Shown piece by piece: positions 25,285-33,404 of a stretch of DNA of 46,072 bases; within the stretch, counting starts at the first letter, position 1; the number at the start of each line of letters is the position of its first letter. The stretch covers positions 1-46,072 of the forward strand of contig JACRDA010000085.1 of the NCBI GenBank assembly GCA_016212965.1, in the 5' to 3' direction. The notes beneath the pieces were generated by a model. It searched no databases. It was not told the DNA's origin and worked only from the letters and a program-made list of their open reading frames with translations. This stretch comes from Myxococcales bacterium. Lineage in GTDB: Bacteria; Myxococcota_A; Polyangia; Polyangiales; Polyangiaceae. The translations under genes were made by a program, and so were the position numbers.

Positions 25285-25635
25285 GTGGCGAAGACCGGCG
25301 ACAACTTCGGCCTCTTGCTCGCGGGAGGCATCCTTCTCGGCATCGGGTTGCTCGCAGCCTCGGGAAGTCAGGGCAACGCCGAGCAGCGACGGCGGCGCTT
25401 CGAGGAGGAGCTCCGGCGGGCGCTTGCCGAGCTGGGGGTGTCGTTCGCCGCCGTCGCGCTGGGGAGAGGCCGACAGAACGAGCCATTCTGGGACGTGACC
25501 CTCCAGAGCGCCCTCGGTGAAACGTGGACCGAGCGCGTTCGCCTTGCTGGCGGCGAAGACCCGTTTTCATCCGCGGCCGTGGGTCGCGTGCGCGACGCGG
25601 TACGACAGGTGATGCTGGATGGGCAACGAGCCTGA
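25285..25635 (+). CDS. Small membrane-anchored hypothetical protein
   Basis: 116 residues from GTG 25285. An N-terminal hydrophobic segment (FGLLLAGGILLGIGLLAASG) is followed by a charged helix (EQRRRRFEEELRRALAEL) and a small alpha/beta region (FWDVTLQSALGETWTERVRLAG). It overlaps the next gene by 17 bases, so the two are probably one operon. Function is unknown; it may be a membrane tether or partner for the GGDEF protein. Confidence 0.6.
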   Translation: MAKTGDNFGLLLAGGILLGIGLLAASGSQGNAEQRRRRFEEELRRALAELGVSFAAVALGRGRQNEPFWDVTLQSALGETWTERVRLAGGEDPFSSAAVGRVRDAVRQVMLDGQRA

Positions 25636-26395
25636 GCTCGACCGTGTCGAGGCAGCGCTCGCGCACCTCCGGCAGGCGATTAGCGACACGGTGCGCGCCG
25701 AGCAACTGGTCGACGGCCTCACCAAGCTCGCGAACGACGTGGCGCTCGAGGAATGGCTCCAGGAGAAGCTCGGCAGCGGCGGCGACTTCTGGCTCGCGTT
25801 CATCGAGGTAGACCACTTCAAGCGCATCAACGACGTCTTCACGTACCAGAACGCCGACATCTTCCTGAAGCGCATCGCCGAAGTGCTGTTGGGCGCCGCG
25901 CGGCACCACCTGCCGACGGGCACCGTACCCTTCCGCGCGCACGGGGATGAGTTCTACCTCGCGGGTGAGCTCGTGGATGACTTCGACCCCGCGGCAATCG
26001 CCGCCGCGCTCGAGCATGGTCGCGCGGGGGTCGCCTTGATACGCATCCCCGTTCGTGGTGGCGCGGGCGCCACGGGGAGCACTGTCATCAAGGGTACGGT
26101 CAGCGTCGGGTGGCTCACCTCGCAGGACTCCCGCAAGGCACCCGAAGAGCTCGACAGCCGAAGCGTGCGCGCGCACCTCGAGCTTGCAGTCGGCGTCGCC
26201 AAGCGGACCAGGGATACCGTGACGCGCTTCGACCCGACGATGCGCAAGTCCGACGAGATCGACGGCCGCGCGGACTGCGCGGACTGTCACACCAAGTTCA
26301 CGTTCCGCACGCCCGTCGCCGCGGTGCGGCAGAGTCCCCTGGCGTGTCCCAACTGCGGCACGCCGGTCGCGCGGCCACCGGTCGGCCAGCCGTAG
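25619..26395 (+). CDS. GGDEF-domain protein with C-terminal zinc ribbon
   Basis: 258 residues from ATG 25619. DGLTKLAN, then FWLAFIEVDHFKRINDVF and NADIFLKRIAEVL, then FRAHGDEFYLAGE, follow the diguanylate cyclase fold. The signature is HGDEF, in which only the first, tolerant position departs from GGDEF. The metal-binding Asp of the FIEVDHF strand and the Asp that usually goes with c-di-GMP rather than cGAMP output are kept. The usual GHxxGD is changed to TYQNAD, so activity is uncertain. There is no RxxD inhibitory site and no sensory domain. The C-terminus (CADC...CPNC) forms a four-cysteine zinc ribbon, unusual for this family. It probably acts with the membrane protein encoded just upstream. 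Confidence 0.8.
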   Translation: MGNEPELDRVEAALAHLRQAISDTVRAEQLVDGLTKLANDVALEEWLQEKLGSGGDFWLAFIEVDHFKRINDVFTYQNADIFLKRIAEVLLGAARHHLPTGTVPFRAHGDEFYLAGELVDDFDPAAIAAALEHGRAGVALIRIPVRGGAGATGSTVIKGTVSVGWLTSQDSRKAPEELDSRSVRAHLELAVGVAKRTRDTVTRFDPTMRKSDEIDGRADCADCHTKFTFRTPVAAVRQSPLACPNCGTPVARPPVGQP

Positions 26396-26398
26396 GCG

Positions 26399-26923
26399 AT
26401 GTCCGGTGGCCTGATGGCACACGGCTCGTCGATCGAGTGGACCGAGTCGACCTGGAACCCGGTGACGGGGTGCACCAAGGTCAGCCCCGGCTGCAAGTTC
26501 GCGGCGCTCGACGCCGAGCTCCTCTGGGCCCCGAACATCTGGATGGGGGTCAGCGTCGAGAGCTCGAGCCACGTCGGGCGGATCGACGAGCTCAGGCGCG
26601 CCCGCGCCCACGTGCGCTTCCTCTCGCTCGAGCCGCTCCTCGGGCAGCTACCCGACCTCGATCTCCGGGGCATCCACTGGGTCATCGTCGGCGGCGAGTC
26701 GGGCCCGAAGGCGAGACCCATGGGCGCGGCCTGGGCGCTCGACATCCGCGACCAGAGCCGCAGCGCCGGCGTGCCCTTCTTCTTCAAGCAGTGGGGCGGC
26801 AAGAACAAGAAGCGCGCGGGGCGGCTGCTCGAGGGGCGTACCTGGGACGAGATACCCGCGAGGCCGGCGCCTCGGGCGCGGCGGGGGGCGGCGGCGGTGA
26901 GGTCGCTGCCGGTCGTGACGTGA
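26399..26923 (+). pseudogene. DUF5131 (phage Gp37/Gp68-like) gene with an internal deletion
   Basis: Ends match the family closely: IEWTESTWNPVTGCTKVSPGCK at the start, then WAPNIWMGVSVE, RFLSLEPLLG, HWVIVGGESGPKARPM and FFFKQWGGKNKKRAGR-LEGRTWDE. Normal members run about 230-260 residues; here 174. After GCK the expected CYAE (third cysteine of a metal/Fe-S-type cluster) and some 70 following residues are missing. The sequence resumes at ALDAELLWAPN in frame. The protein should lack the metal site, so I treat it as an inactivated gene even though the frame is open. The start is 4 bases after the preceding stop. Confidence 0.7.
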
Positions 26924-27047
26924 CGATGGACGTGGCGCGTGCTGTCGCCCGGGAGCCGTGACGTCAGCGGACTGGCGGTGGGTTTGCCGCGGCGCGTGGG
27001 CCACGAGGCCGCAACGACCTGTGCTGACGGCTAATGTACCCCCACGC

Positions 27048-29510
27048 TCACGTCCGAGGGAGCGTGGACCCGGGGCCGCGCGTAGCATTTCGCCGCTTTC
27101 GCGGCCGTGACGCGCCCGCCGCCTTGTCCCCACGTACCGAACGCGTCGCGCGGAGGGCGTGCTCATCGGGCTCCAGATCGAGATACGCGAGCTGCGTGGC
27201 CTGCGCAAGAGACAGCAGGTCGGTGCCCGGCTTGCAGATCCGTGCGGCCCGCACGAACGCACCAGCCTGGCCGTGCCAGCACATGGGCGGTCCCCACTCG
27301 TGGAGAATCTCCCGCCCGGTGATCACGATCACGGGACTACGCCAGCCTCGTCCGTCCACCGTCCCTCGGCCAAGCCTGGCAAGTGCTCGAAGACGCTGCC
27401 GCTCCCGCGGGTTCAGCTCGGTCTTCAGTGTGGCGAAGACGAGGAACGCGCCGGGAAACGCCCTCATGATGGCTCTCGCATTCTCGAAATCCTTGGGGCC
27501 GAAATCGCCAAACGACTTGGCCTCACCGACGACAAGGCGGACGTCCGAGCCGGACGGATCCCTTCGCCAAATCGCGAAATCTACCTCGACATCTTTCCCG
27601 GTCCGGTCCTTGAGCACCGCACTCGGAATCCACGCAAAGTCCCTGTCATGAAAGTGTAACGCAAATAGTCGAAGCGCGAGGACCACGGCGTAGCTACCCT
27701 GCGCGTAGTTCTCGATGCTAAACGCCCCCTGTGCCCGATAGGTCCAGGCTTCCCCGCGCGGTGGCGCATCTGCCGGAAATTGGAAATCGTGGAGGCAGCG
27801 CTCACAACGCACGCGATCGCTGAGCGCCCCAAGCGAGAACCAAGTGGTCTGTGTGCACTCAGGGCAGGACAGTTCCAACCCTATGCGGAAGACGCCGCAG
27901 TCCAGTAGCGCCCGCAAGTGTCGTCTTGCTACGCCAACATTATTGTCGTTCAGCTGCTTAAGTGCTCCAAGCAAGGCCCCATGGGACTCGACCTTCGGCC
28001 TCGTCTGACGTCGAGGTCGCAAGCCTCCAACGTCAAGACTGGGTCCATTGGCCCCGCCATGAGCCATCGAGTTCAGCGTCTCCAGAAGTGCGCGTTTCGC
28101 GATTCTTCTGGTGGCAAGAAGCCCACCGAGACTGCGAACGATTGCGAGCGCGATTCTGCCGGGAGCAGATACGGAGCAGCCGTATCCTTGTGCCGCAAAC
28201 CACGCGGCGGCCACGTCGAGCGTGGCTGGAACACGAAGAAGCTGCGCCGCGCGATCGCCGGCATATACTACGACACCTTCGCCCATCACGACGGCCCCTG
28301 TCTTGGTGCCAGGGCCGAAGAGCGCCGCTGCCCGCTCAATGCCTGTAGGAACTACGGCCGGCGTGACCGGGATCGCGGCGTCCGAGCGAATCGAGATCAC
28401 GGTCGCCCATTGGGCACCGGCTCCGAATGCAGTAGAGGTCCTGAAGGGCGGCGCAAGTGGCGGTACCGACACCCAATGCTGCTGCATTTCCCCTTGAAGC
28501 GGCTGCTCATGTTCGTCCTCCAGCGCTGAAAGCACGCAGCGCTCCAACTCATAGGAGTGCGTCCGGTGAGTCCAGAGCGACGGATACCATGTCTGCACCG
28601 GGAGGATGTAACGGTCGCCGTTCTGTATGGCATGAGCCACGTCGGCTGTTATCGAACGGGCGACCGAACGCGCTGCAAGCATCATTGCTGGAAAGCGCCC
28701 AGAAACGGTACGTTCTTCGTAGCCATCGGACTCCCGGCGCAGCGTCTCCCGCGCAGCATTGATGAGCGGCTCGGCCCAGGCAAGCGGCACCGGAAGTAGC
28801 CTCCAGCCGAGGGCGCGCAGGTTCCAGTAGTCGATGACATCCGCGCCGCTGGCGCCCATGAGGAAGAAGCACAAGTCGTGCAGGCCCGGGCGCCTCGCGT
28901 CGAGACCCCAATTCGTCACCTTGAGCGGTGTGCCCTGTCGGAGCTTGTCGAACAACGCGGCCCCCTCGAGCAAACCCTCGTCGGGCTCGAAGGCTTCGCG
29001 ATAGTTGTCCTCCAAATGAGGCAGCTCTGCCGGACATCGCCCGAACATCGCGGACAGGGATAGGCCGTTGGGTCCGCCGCTGACGTTCGGCAGGACGAAG
29101 TGGGCCTTCTCGCGTCGGACGAATCGGTATTCATCCTGATATGCGTGATGAAGCACGTGGTTCACGCTTATGGCGTGGCATGCGTACCCACTTCCGGCAC
29201 GATCGAGGACGTCGCGTTCCCCGAGTACTCTCGCCGCGTCGAAGAAGGCGGCGCCCTTGCCTGTGAGGTCGACGAGGAAGTCAGGCTCAAAGCGCGCAAG
29301 GAGTCCGCGGACGACTTCGTCGCAGCTGTGGCGGTGGCCTTCAACGAGCAGCCCCTCCGGCTCGTATGGAATGAGCGGATTGTACATGCCGCCCCAGATG
29401 GACGTGTTGATCTCGATGGTTCGCGCAAGCCCCTCGTGGTCTGACGGGCGCACAAGGAACGCTAGACGGAGCGGCCGAAGGCGTCGCTTAATGGAAACCG
29501 TGCAACTCAT
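27048..29510 (-). CDS. Large putative defence protein: unknown N-domain, zinc ribbon, PD-(D/E)XK nuclease-like C-domain
   Basis: About 820 residues; ATG 29510 is used, and GTG 29537 would add nine residues. Residues 10-480 form an unrecognised domain opening RLRPLRLAFLV with IWGGMYNPLIPYEP. A four-cysteine ribbon (CPEC-x17-CERC) is at about 560-585. Then SIENYAQGSYAVVLALRLFA leads into a nuclease-like motif: KDVEVDFAIWRR, then LVVGEAKSFG, the Asp and Glu-x-Lys of PD-(D/E)XK enzymes. No membrane segments. It lies about 140 bases behind hsdS on the same strand, at the end of the restriction operon. Its DNA is visibly less GC-rich, with more A/T third positions than its neighbours, a sign of recent transfer. 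Function is unknown; a nuclease effector in phage defence is the best guess. Confidence 0.75.
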   Translation of the reverse strand: MSCTVSIKRRLRPLRLAFLVRPSDHEGLARTIEINTSIWGGMYNPLIPYEPEGLLVEGHRHSCDEVVRGLLARFEPDFLVDLTGKGAAFFDAARVLGERDVLDRAGSGYACHAISVNHVLHHAYQDEYRFVRREKAHFVLPNVSGGPNGLSLSAMFGRCPAELPHLEDNYREAFEPDEGLLEGAALFDKLRQGTPLKVTNWGLDARRPGLHDLCFFLMGASGADVIDYWNLRALGWRLLPVPLAWAEPLINAARETLRRESDGYEERTVSGRFPAMMLAARSVARSITADVAHAIQNGDRYILPVQTWYPSLWTHRTHSYELERCVLSALEDEHEQPLQGEMQQHWVSVPPLAPPFRTSTAFGAGAQWATVISIRSDAAIPVTPAVVPTGIERAAALFGPGTKTGAVVMGEGVVVYAGDRAAQLLRVPATLDVAAAWFAAQGYGCSVSAPGRIALAIVRSLGGLLATRRIAKRALLETLNSMAHGGANGPSLDVGGLRPRRQTRPKVESHGALLGALKQLNDNNVGVARRHLRALLDCGVFRIGLELSCPECTQTTWFSLGALSDRVRCERCLHDFQFPADAPPRGEAWTYRAQGAFSIENYAQGSYAVVLALRLFALHFHDRDFAWIPSAVLKDRTGKDVEVDFAIWRRDPSGSDVRLVVGEAKSFGDFGPKDFENARAIMRAFPGAFLVFATLKTELNPRERQRLRALARLGRGTVDGRGWRSPVIVITGREILHEWGPPMCWHGQAGAFVRAARICKPGTDLLSLAQATQLAYLDLEPDEHALRATRSVRGDKAAGASRPRKRRNATRGPGSTLPRT

Positions 29511-29648
29511 GATAGACGCGCCCCCGGGGCGATTCACAATTGGCGAGTGCGCCGGGAAGCCCCGCGGCGCGAGCGAGGACCCGTGAGGACGTTCGTGACG
29601 ATCGTGCGATCCTGCGTGGCCCTGGCCGATTCACGTCTCTCATCGGGT

Positions 29649-31208
29649 CTACCCGCCCTTGCGCCGCGCTGGGGCTCTTGTGCCTGCATCGTGGCGCGAG
29701 TGGGTGTCCCTGGGCCGCGTTGTGACAGGGTGCTTCGTACCGAAACGCGGCGGAGCAGCCTCGGCGGGCCCGTCGTGCGGATCCTGGGGGACGAGCTCGC
29801 CGCGGAAGGCTTTGGCGAGAAGGGAGGCGTCGAGCCGCGCGACCTGGCCGCTCAACGCCGCGACATCGATCCCGGCCACGTTCGCGAGTGCGGCCGCCGC
29901 GGCACGCTCCACCTTGACGACCTCGGCGGGCGGGGGGACGGGCAAGGCGAGGTTGCGCACGTGCTCCACGTTGAGCCTCTGCACCGCATTCCCGAAGCGC
30001 ACGGCGTCGAACTGGCGGGTGAGAAGCGGCGAGAGCAGGGCGAGCCGGATGTACTCGGGCGGCAACCACGATGGTGGGCGGATCCTGATCGACGACTGCG
30101 TGATGTTGCCCCCGTCGAGCTCCGGTGGCACCACGACGACCTTGCCGATGGTGCCCACGATCGAGAGTACGACGTCGCCTGTCCGGAGGCTCGCACGCGC
30201 GTACTGCCGTGCGACCTCCGGTGACGTGTGCTTCACGGACGCGAAGTCGATGGTCCCGTCTGCGTTGATATCGATTGGGCGCAAGTACGGGACGCCCCCC
30301 GGAAACTCGTCGCCCGGGAGGATGATGCCGTAGACGGCGGGCGCCTCGGGCGGGCAGACCTCCTCCACGCTCGCCCACGCCCACCCCTCCGGCAACCCCG
30401 GCAACCCCTCCGGATCCACCGGCACCGGCTCGACGTACTTCCCCTTCCACCGGTCGTCCCCCGGCGCCTTGCCCTTCGCGCGCATCTTGGCGAGCTCGGC
30501 CTCCTCCCAGCGGCGGCGGCGCTCGACGCGGATGCGCTTCAGGAGCTCGGAGGCTGGCTCGATGTCGGGGTTCTTGGCGCGCCAGTCGGCGGTGAGGTCG
30601 CCCCGGAAGGCGGCGGCGAGGACGGACTGGCGGAAGCGCTCGAGCAGCGGCGGGATGGCGTCGAGCGCCTCCTTCGCCCGGCGGCTGCGGGCGGTGAGGG
30701 CTTCGAGCTTGGCCACGATGCGGCGCTGTTCTCCGGGGGGAGGCAGGCGCGTCGGCCAGGTTGCCATCCGGTCGGCCCCGAGATGGTTGATGCCCACTCC
30801 TTTGCCGACCGCTGCGAAGCGGCCGAGGCGCGCGTCCGCGAGAAAGTGCCAGTACAGGTACTCGGGGAGCGGCCCCTTGGAACGGACGCGGATCAGCGTG
30901 TTCTGGAAGCAGCAGCCCTTCACGTCATTGCTCCAGAGGGCGGGTTTCCCCACCTCGCTGGCGCTGCCGGACGCCTCGGAGAGCAGCACGTCCCCCGCAC
31001 GCAGCTCGTAGGTGAGAAACTCCTTTGGGGTGAAGTTCATCTCCTTCACGTCGTCGAGGCTGATGCCAGACCACGTGACGTTCGCCGCTCGCATGTACGG
31101 TCGCATGTGTTGGCCCGTCGCCTGGTCTGGCGAGCGCTGGCGGCCGAGACGAACCTCTGCGACCTCAGCGAGCGGGACGATGGTCCACCCTGTCGGCAGC
31201 TCGCTCAC
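29649..31208 (-). CDS. hsdS: Type I restriction-modification specificity subunit HsdS
   Basis: 519 residues from GTG 31208, which overlaps the hsdM stop by 4 bases (GTGA). Two target-recognition domains are visible: TRD1 begins LPTGWTIVPLAEVAEVRLG and ends PPPGEQRRIVAKLEAL; TRD2 begins LPEGWAWASVEEVCP and ends LALPVPPPAEVVKVERA. The first ends in a long conserved helix (RRAKEALDAIPPLLERFRQSVLAAAFRGDLT) and the second in SLLAKAFRGELVPQDP, the half-helices that set spacing between half-sites. It binds HsdM and HsdR and decides the recognised sequence. Both halves look intact. Confidence 0.93.
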   Translation of the reverse strand: MSELPTGWTIVPLAEVAEVRLGRQRSPDQATGQHMRPYMRAANVTWSGISLDDVKEMNFTPKEFLTYELRAGDVLLSEASGSASEVGKPALWSNDVKGCCFQNTLIRVRSKGPLPEYLYWHFLADARLGRFAAVGKGVGINHLGADRMATWPTRLPPPGEQRRIVAKLEALTARSRRAKEALDAIPPLLERFRQSVLAAAFRGDLTADWRAKNPDIEPASELLKRIRVERRRRWEEAELAKMRAKGKAPGDDRWKGKYVEPVPVDPEGLPGLPEGWAWASVEEVCPPEAPAVYGIILPGDEFPGGVPYLRPIDINADGTIDFASVKHTSPEVARQYARASLRTGDVVLSIVGTIGKVVVVPPELDGGNITQSSIRIRPPSWLPPEYIRLALLSPLLTRQFDAVRFGNAVQRLNVEHVRNLALPVPPPAEVVKVERAAAAALANVAGIDVAALSGQVARLDASLLAKAFRGELVPQDPHDGPAEAAPPRFGTKHPVTTRPRDTHSRHDAGTRAPARRKGG

Positions 31209-32623
31209 GGCGCCTCCAGCTCGGCGCGCAACGCCTCCATCTCCTCCATCGCAACCCTCAACTTCTCCACGATCTCCGCCGCGATCACCTCCGGCTCCGG
31301 CAGATCCTCCGCGCTCTGCACGCTGTCGTCCTTGAGCCAGGCGATGTCGAGGTTGTCGCCCCGCGCCGCGATCTCGTCGCGCGTGAACTTTCGGAAGCGG
31401 CCCGCTTCGCCCTGGTCCTTCCTGCGGCTCTTGCCGAGGGGGTCGCTGCCGAAGGCCTTCTCGAAGTCGGCGAAGTGCTCGCGGGTGAAGGGGGTGCGCT
31501 TGCCGAAGCTCGGCATGTTGGCGCGAAGATCGTAGACCCAGACGGCCTTGGTGTTGCCGGTGTCGCGGGTGCCGCGGGTGAAGAAGAGCACGTTCGTCTT
31601 CACGCCCTGGGCGTAGAAGATCCCGGTCGGCAGGCGCAGGATCGTGTGGAGGTCGGCCTTGTCCATGAGGTCGCGGCGGATGTCGACGCCCGTGTTCTCC
31701 TCGAAGAGCACGTTGTCGGGGAGCACGATGGCCGCGCGGCCGCCGGGCTTCAGGCCGCGGTACACGTGCTGGAGGAAGGCGAGCTGCTTGTTCGAGGTCG
31801 GGTAGGTGAAGTCGTCGCGCGTCGGCAGGCCGCCGCCCTTCTTCGTGCCGAAGGGCGGGTTCGTGAGGATGACGTCGGCCTTGCGGAGCGTGGCCCCCGT
31901 CGGGGCGAGCGTGTCGCCCATGGCGAGGTCGCCCTCGATGCCGTGGAGCATGAGATTCATGAGCGCCAGGCGGTGCGCGTCCTGCACGAGCTCGACGCCA
32001 TAGAACGCCTCGCGGATCTGGAAGAGCTGCTGCGCCGTGCGGAGGGCGTGGAGCTGGTCGGTCTCGGCCTTCACGTAGCGGTCGGCCGCGATGAGAAAGC
32101 CTGCCGTGCCGGCGGCCGGATCTTGCACGTACTCGCCCGGCTGCGGCTTCACGAGGTGCACCATCGAGTCGATGAGCGGCCGCGGGGTGAAGTACTGCCC
32201 CGCGCCCGACTTCACCTCGCTCGCGTTCTTCTCGAGCAGGCCCTCGTAGAGGTCGCCGAGGCCCTCGCTCCGCGCCGAGTACCAGTCGAGCTCGTCGATG
32301 GAGTCGACCAGCTTCTTCAGGTTGCGCGGCACCTTGAGCGAGCTCGCGGCGTTGGCGTAGATGGCCTGCACGCGGCCCGAGCTCTTGGTGCCGAGGTGGA
32401 GCAGGAGCTCGCGGTAGAAGTTGAGCTGCTCGACGCCCTCCCGCGCCTCGAGCTCGCCCCAGCGAAAGCCCTTCGGGAGCTGCTTCTCCTGGTCCGTCTC
32501 CTTCATCATCTTGAGAAAGAGCAGATACGTCAGCTCGGTCACGTACTGGTGGTACGTGATGCCGTCGTCGCGCAGGACGTGGCACAGGTTCCAGAGCTTC
32601 TGAACGATGTAGGTCGTGCTCAT
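31205..32623 (-). CDS. hsdM: Type I restriction-modification DNA methyltransferase HsdM
   Basis: 472 residues. ATG 32623 is preceded by AAGGAC at good spacing. The helical N-terminal HsdM domain (LWNLCHVLRDDGITYHQYVTELTYLLFLKMM) is followed by GAGQYFTPRPLIDSMV. S-adenosylmethionine motif I is VQDPAAGTAGFLI, and the N6-adenine catalytic motif IV is LTNPPFG. Length is normal for the subunit. It is coupled to hsdS through a GTGA overlap. Unusually it is separated from hsdR by a toxin-antitoxin pair on the other strand, so hsdM-hsdS needs its own promoter in 32624-32718 or read-through from hsdR. Confidence 0.95.
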   Translation of the reverse strand: MSTTYIVQKLWNLCHVLRDDGITYHQYVTELTYLLFLKMMKETDQEKQLPKGFRWGELEAREGVEQLNFYRELLLHLGTKSSGRVQAIYANAASSLKVPRNLKKLVDSIDELDWYSARSEGLGDLYEGLLEKNASEVKSGAGQYFTPRPLIDSMVHLVKPQPGEYVQDPAAGTAGFLIAADRYVKAETDQLHALRTAQQLFQIREAFYGVELVQDAHRLALMNLMLHGIEGDLAMGDTLAPTGATLRKADVILTNPPFGTKKGGGLPTRDDFTYPTSNKQLAFLQHVYRGLKPGGRAAIVLPDNVLFEENTGVDIRRDLMDKADLHTILRLPTGIFYAQGVKTNVLFFTRGTRDTGNTKAVWVYDLRANMPSFGKRTPFTREHFADFEKAFGSDPLGKSRRKDQGEAGRFRKFTRDEIAARGDNLDIAWLKDDSVQSAEDLPEPEVIAAEIVEKLRVAMEEMEALRAELEAP

Positions 32624-32718
32624 CCGGCGTCCTTGTACGCAACGTGTCGCGGGTCGCCAAGCCGCTCCCGCGGGCTGCGCGGCTGGCGGCGAACGGTCCA
32701 CCTGGGTAGACTGGCAGC

Positions 32719-32937
32719 ATGGCTCGAAACGCAGCCAGGCTCCGGCCGGAACACGAGGCGCTCGTGCGGCAACTCACCTCGCTCCCCGAGGATGAGCGCC
32801 AGGCCGTGGTCGCCGCGGCCGAGGCCGCAGCGCAGCAGCGGCCCGTGGCTTCCTGGGCGACGCTGCGAAAGCTCAGTGCCGCGGTCAGTCTCGGCGGCGA
32901 CGCCGTAGAGGACTGCAAGCGTCTCTACGATGGCTGA
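32719..32937 (+). CDS. Antitoxin-like small protein upstream of a PIN toxin
   Basis: 72 residues from ATG 32719. Helical and charged (LRPEHEALVRQLTSLPEDERQAVVAAAEAAA) with a C-terminal SWATLRKLSAAVSLGGDAVEDCKRLYDG. It ends in an 8-base overlap with the PIN-domain gene, the usual arrangement for an antitoxin. No ribbon-helix-helix or AbrB signature is obvious, so the DNA-binding type is unknown. It is divergent from hsdM with about 95 bases between. Confidence 0.75.
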   Translation: MARNAARLRPEHEALVRQLTSLPEDERQAVVAAAEAAAQQRPVASWATLRKLSAAVSLGGDAVEDCKRLYDG

Positions 32938-33364
32938 GGTGACACTGGACGCCAACGTGCTCGTCGCACAGCTCGACGGCAGGGACGCGCTCCACGTGCG
33001 GGCGTCGGCGCTGCTCGAGGATCTCGCGCGTAGAGGCGACCGACCGGTGCTACTCGACGTCCTCCTCGGCGAGGCCGTCTCGGTGCTGTGCCGCCGCGCC
33101 CGCGAGCGGAAGACGGATCCTCCGAGCCTCGGCACCGTCTTTGCGGTCGTGCGTGCGGCAGCCGCTGCCGGCGAGATCCGCTTCGTCGGCGTCGAGGCAG
33201 AGCGGCTTTTCGACGACATCCTGGCCGAGGTCGAGCACAGCGGGGGGGCGCTCAACTTCAACGACGCGTTTCTCGTCGTGCTCCAGCGCGCGAACCTCAT
33301 CGACGTCGTGGCCACCTTCGACGAAGCGTTCGGCGCCGTGCCTGGGTTCCGCAGGGTGAGCTGA
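32930..33364 (+). CDS. PIN-domain (VapC-like) toxin
   Basis: 144 residues from ATG 32930, overlapping the antitoxin-like gene by 8 bases. PIN acidic residues are present in order: Asp7 (VTLDANVLVAQLD), Glu48 (LLGEAVSVL), Asp112 (LNFNDAFLVVL) and Asp131 (VATFDEAF). This matches the three or four carboxylates that hold Mg2+ in these ribonucleases. VapC toxins usually cut tRNA or rRNA and are neutralised by the neighbouring antitoxin. The gene converges with hsdR, leaving 40 bases between stops. Confidence 0.88.
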   Translation: MAEVTLDANVLVAQLDGRDALHVRASALLEDLARRGDRPVLLDVLLGEAVSVLCRRARERKTDPPSLGTVFAVVRAAAAAGEIRFVGVEAERLFDDILAEVEHSGGALNFNDAFLVVLQRANLIDVVATFDEAFGAVPGFRRVS

Positions 33365-33404
33365 CGGGCGGCGGTCGCCAGCGAGCTGGAGCTCTCACGC
33401 GGGC

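Noticed and set aside
24771..25520. Plus-strand open frame over the GC-extreme spacer
   Set aside because: Pro/Arg/Gly low complexity from degenerate GAGGCGGGGG-type units; no start signal or domain.
25619..26395. Idea that the GGDEF gene is a CRISPR-type or phage-defence nucleotide polymerase
   Set aside because: No CARF, Cas or effector gene is near, and the sequence follows the ordinary diguanylate cyclase pattern.
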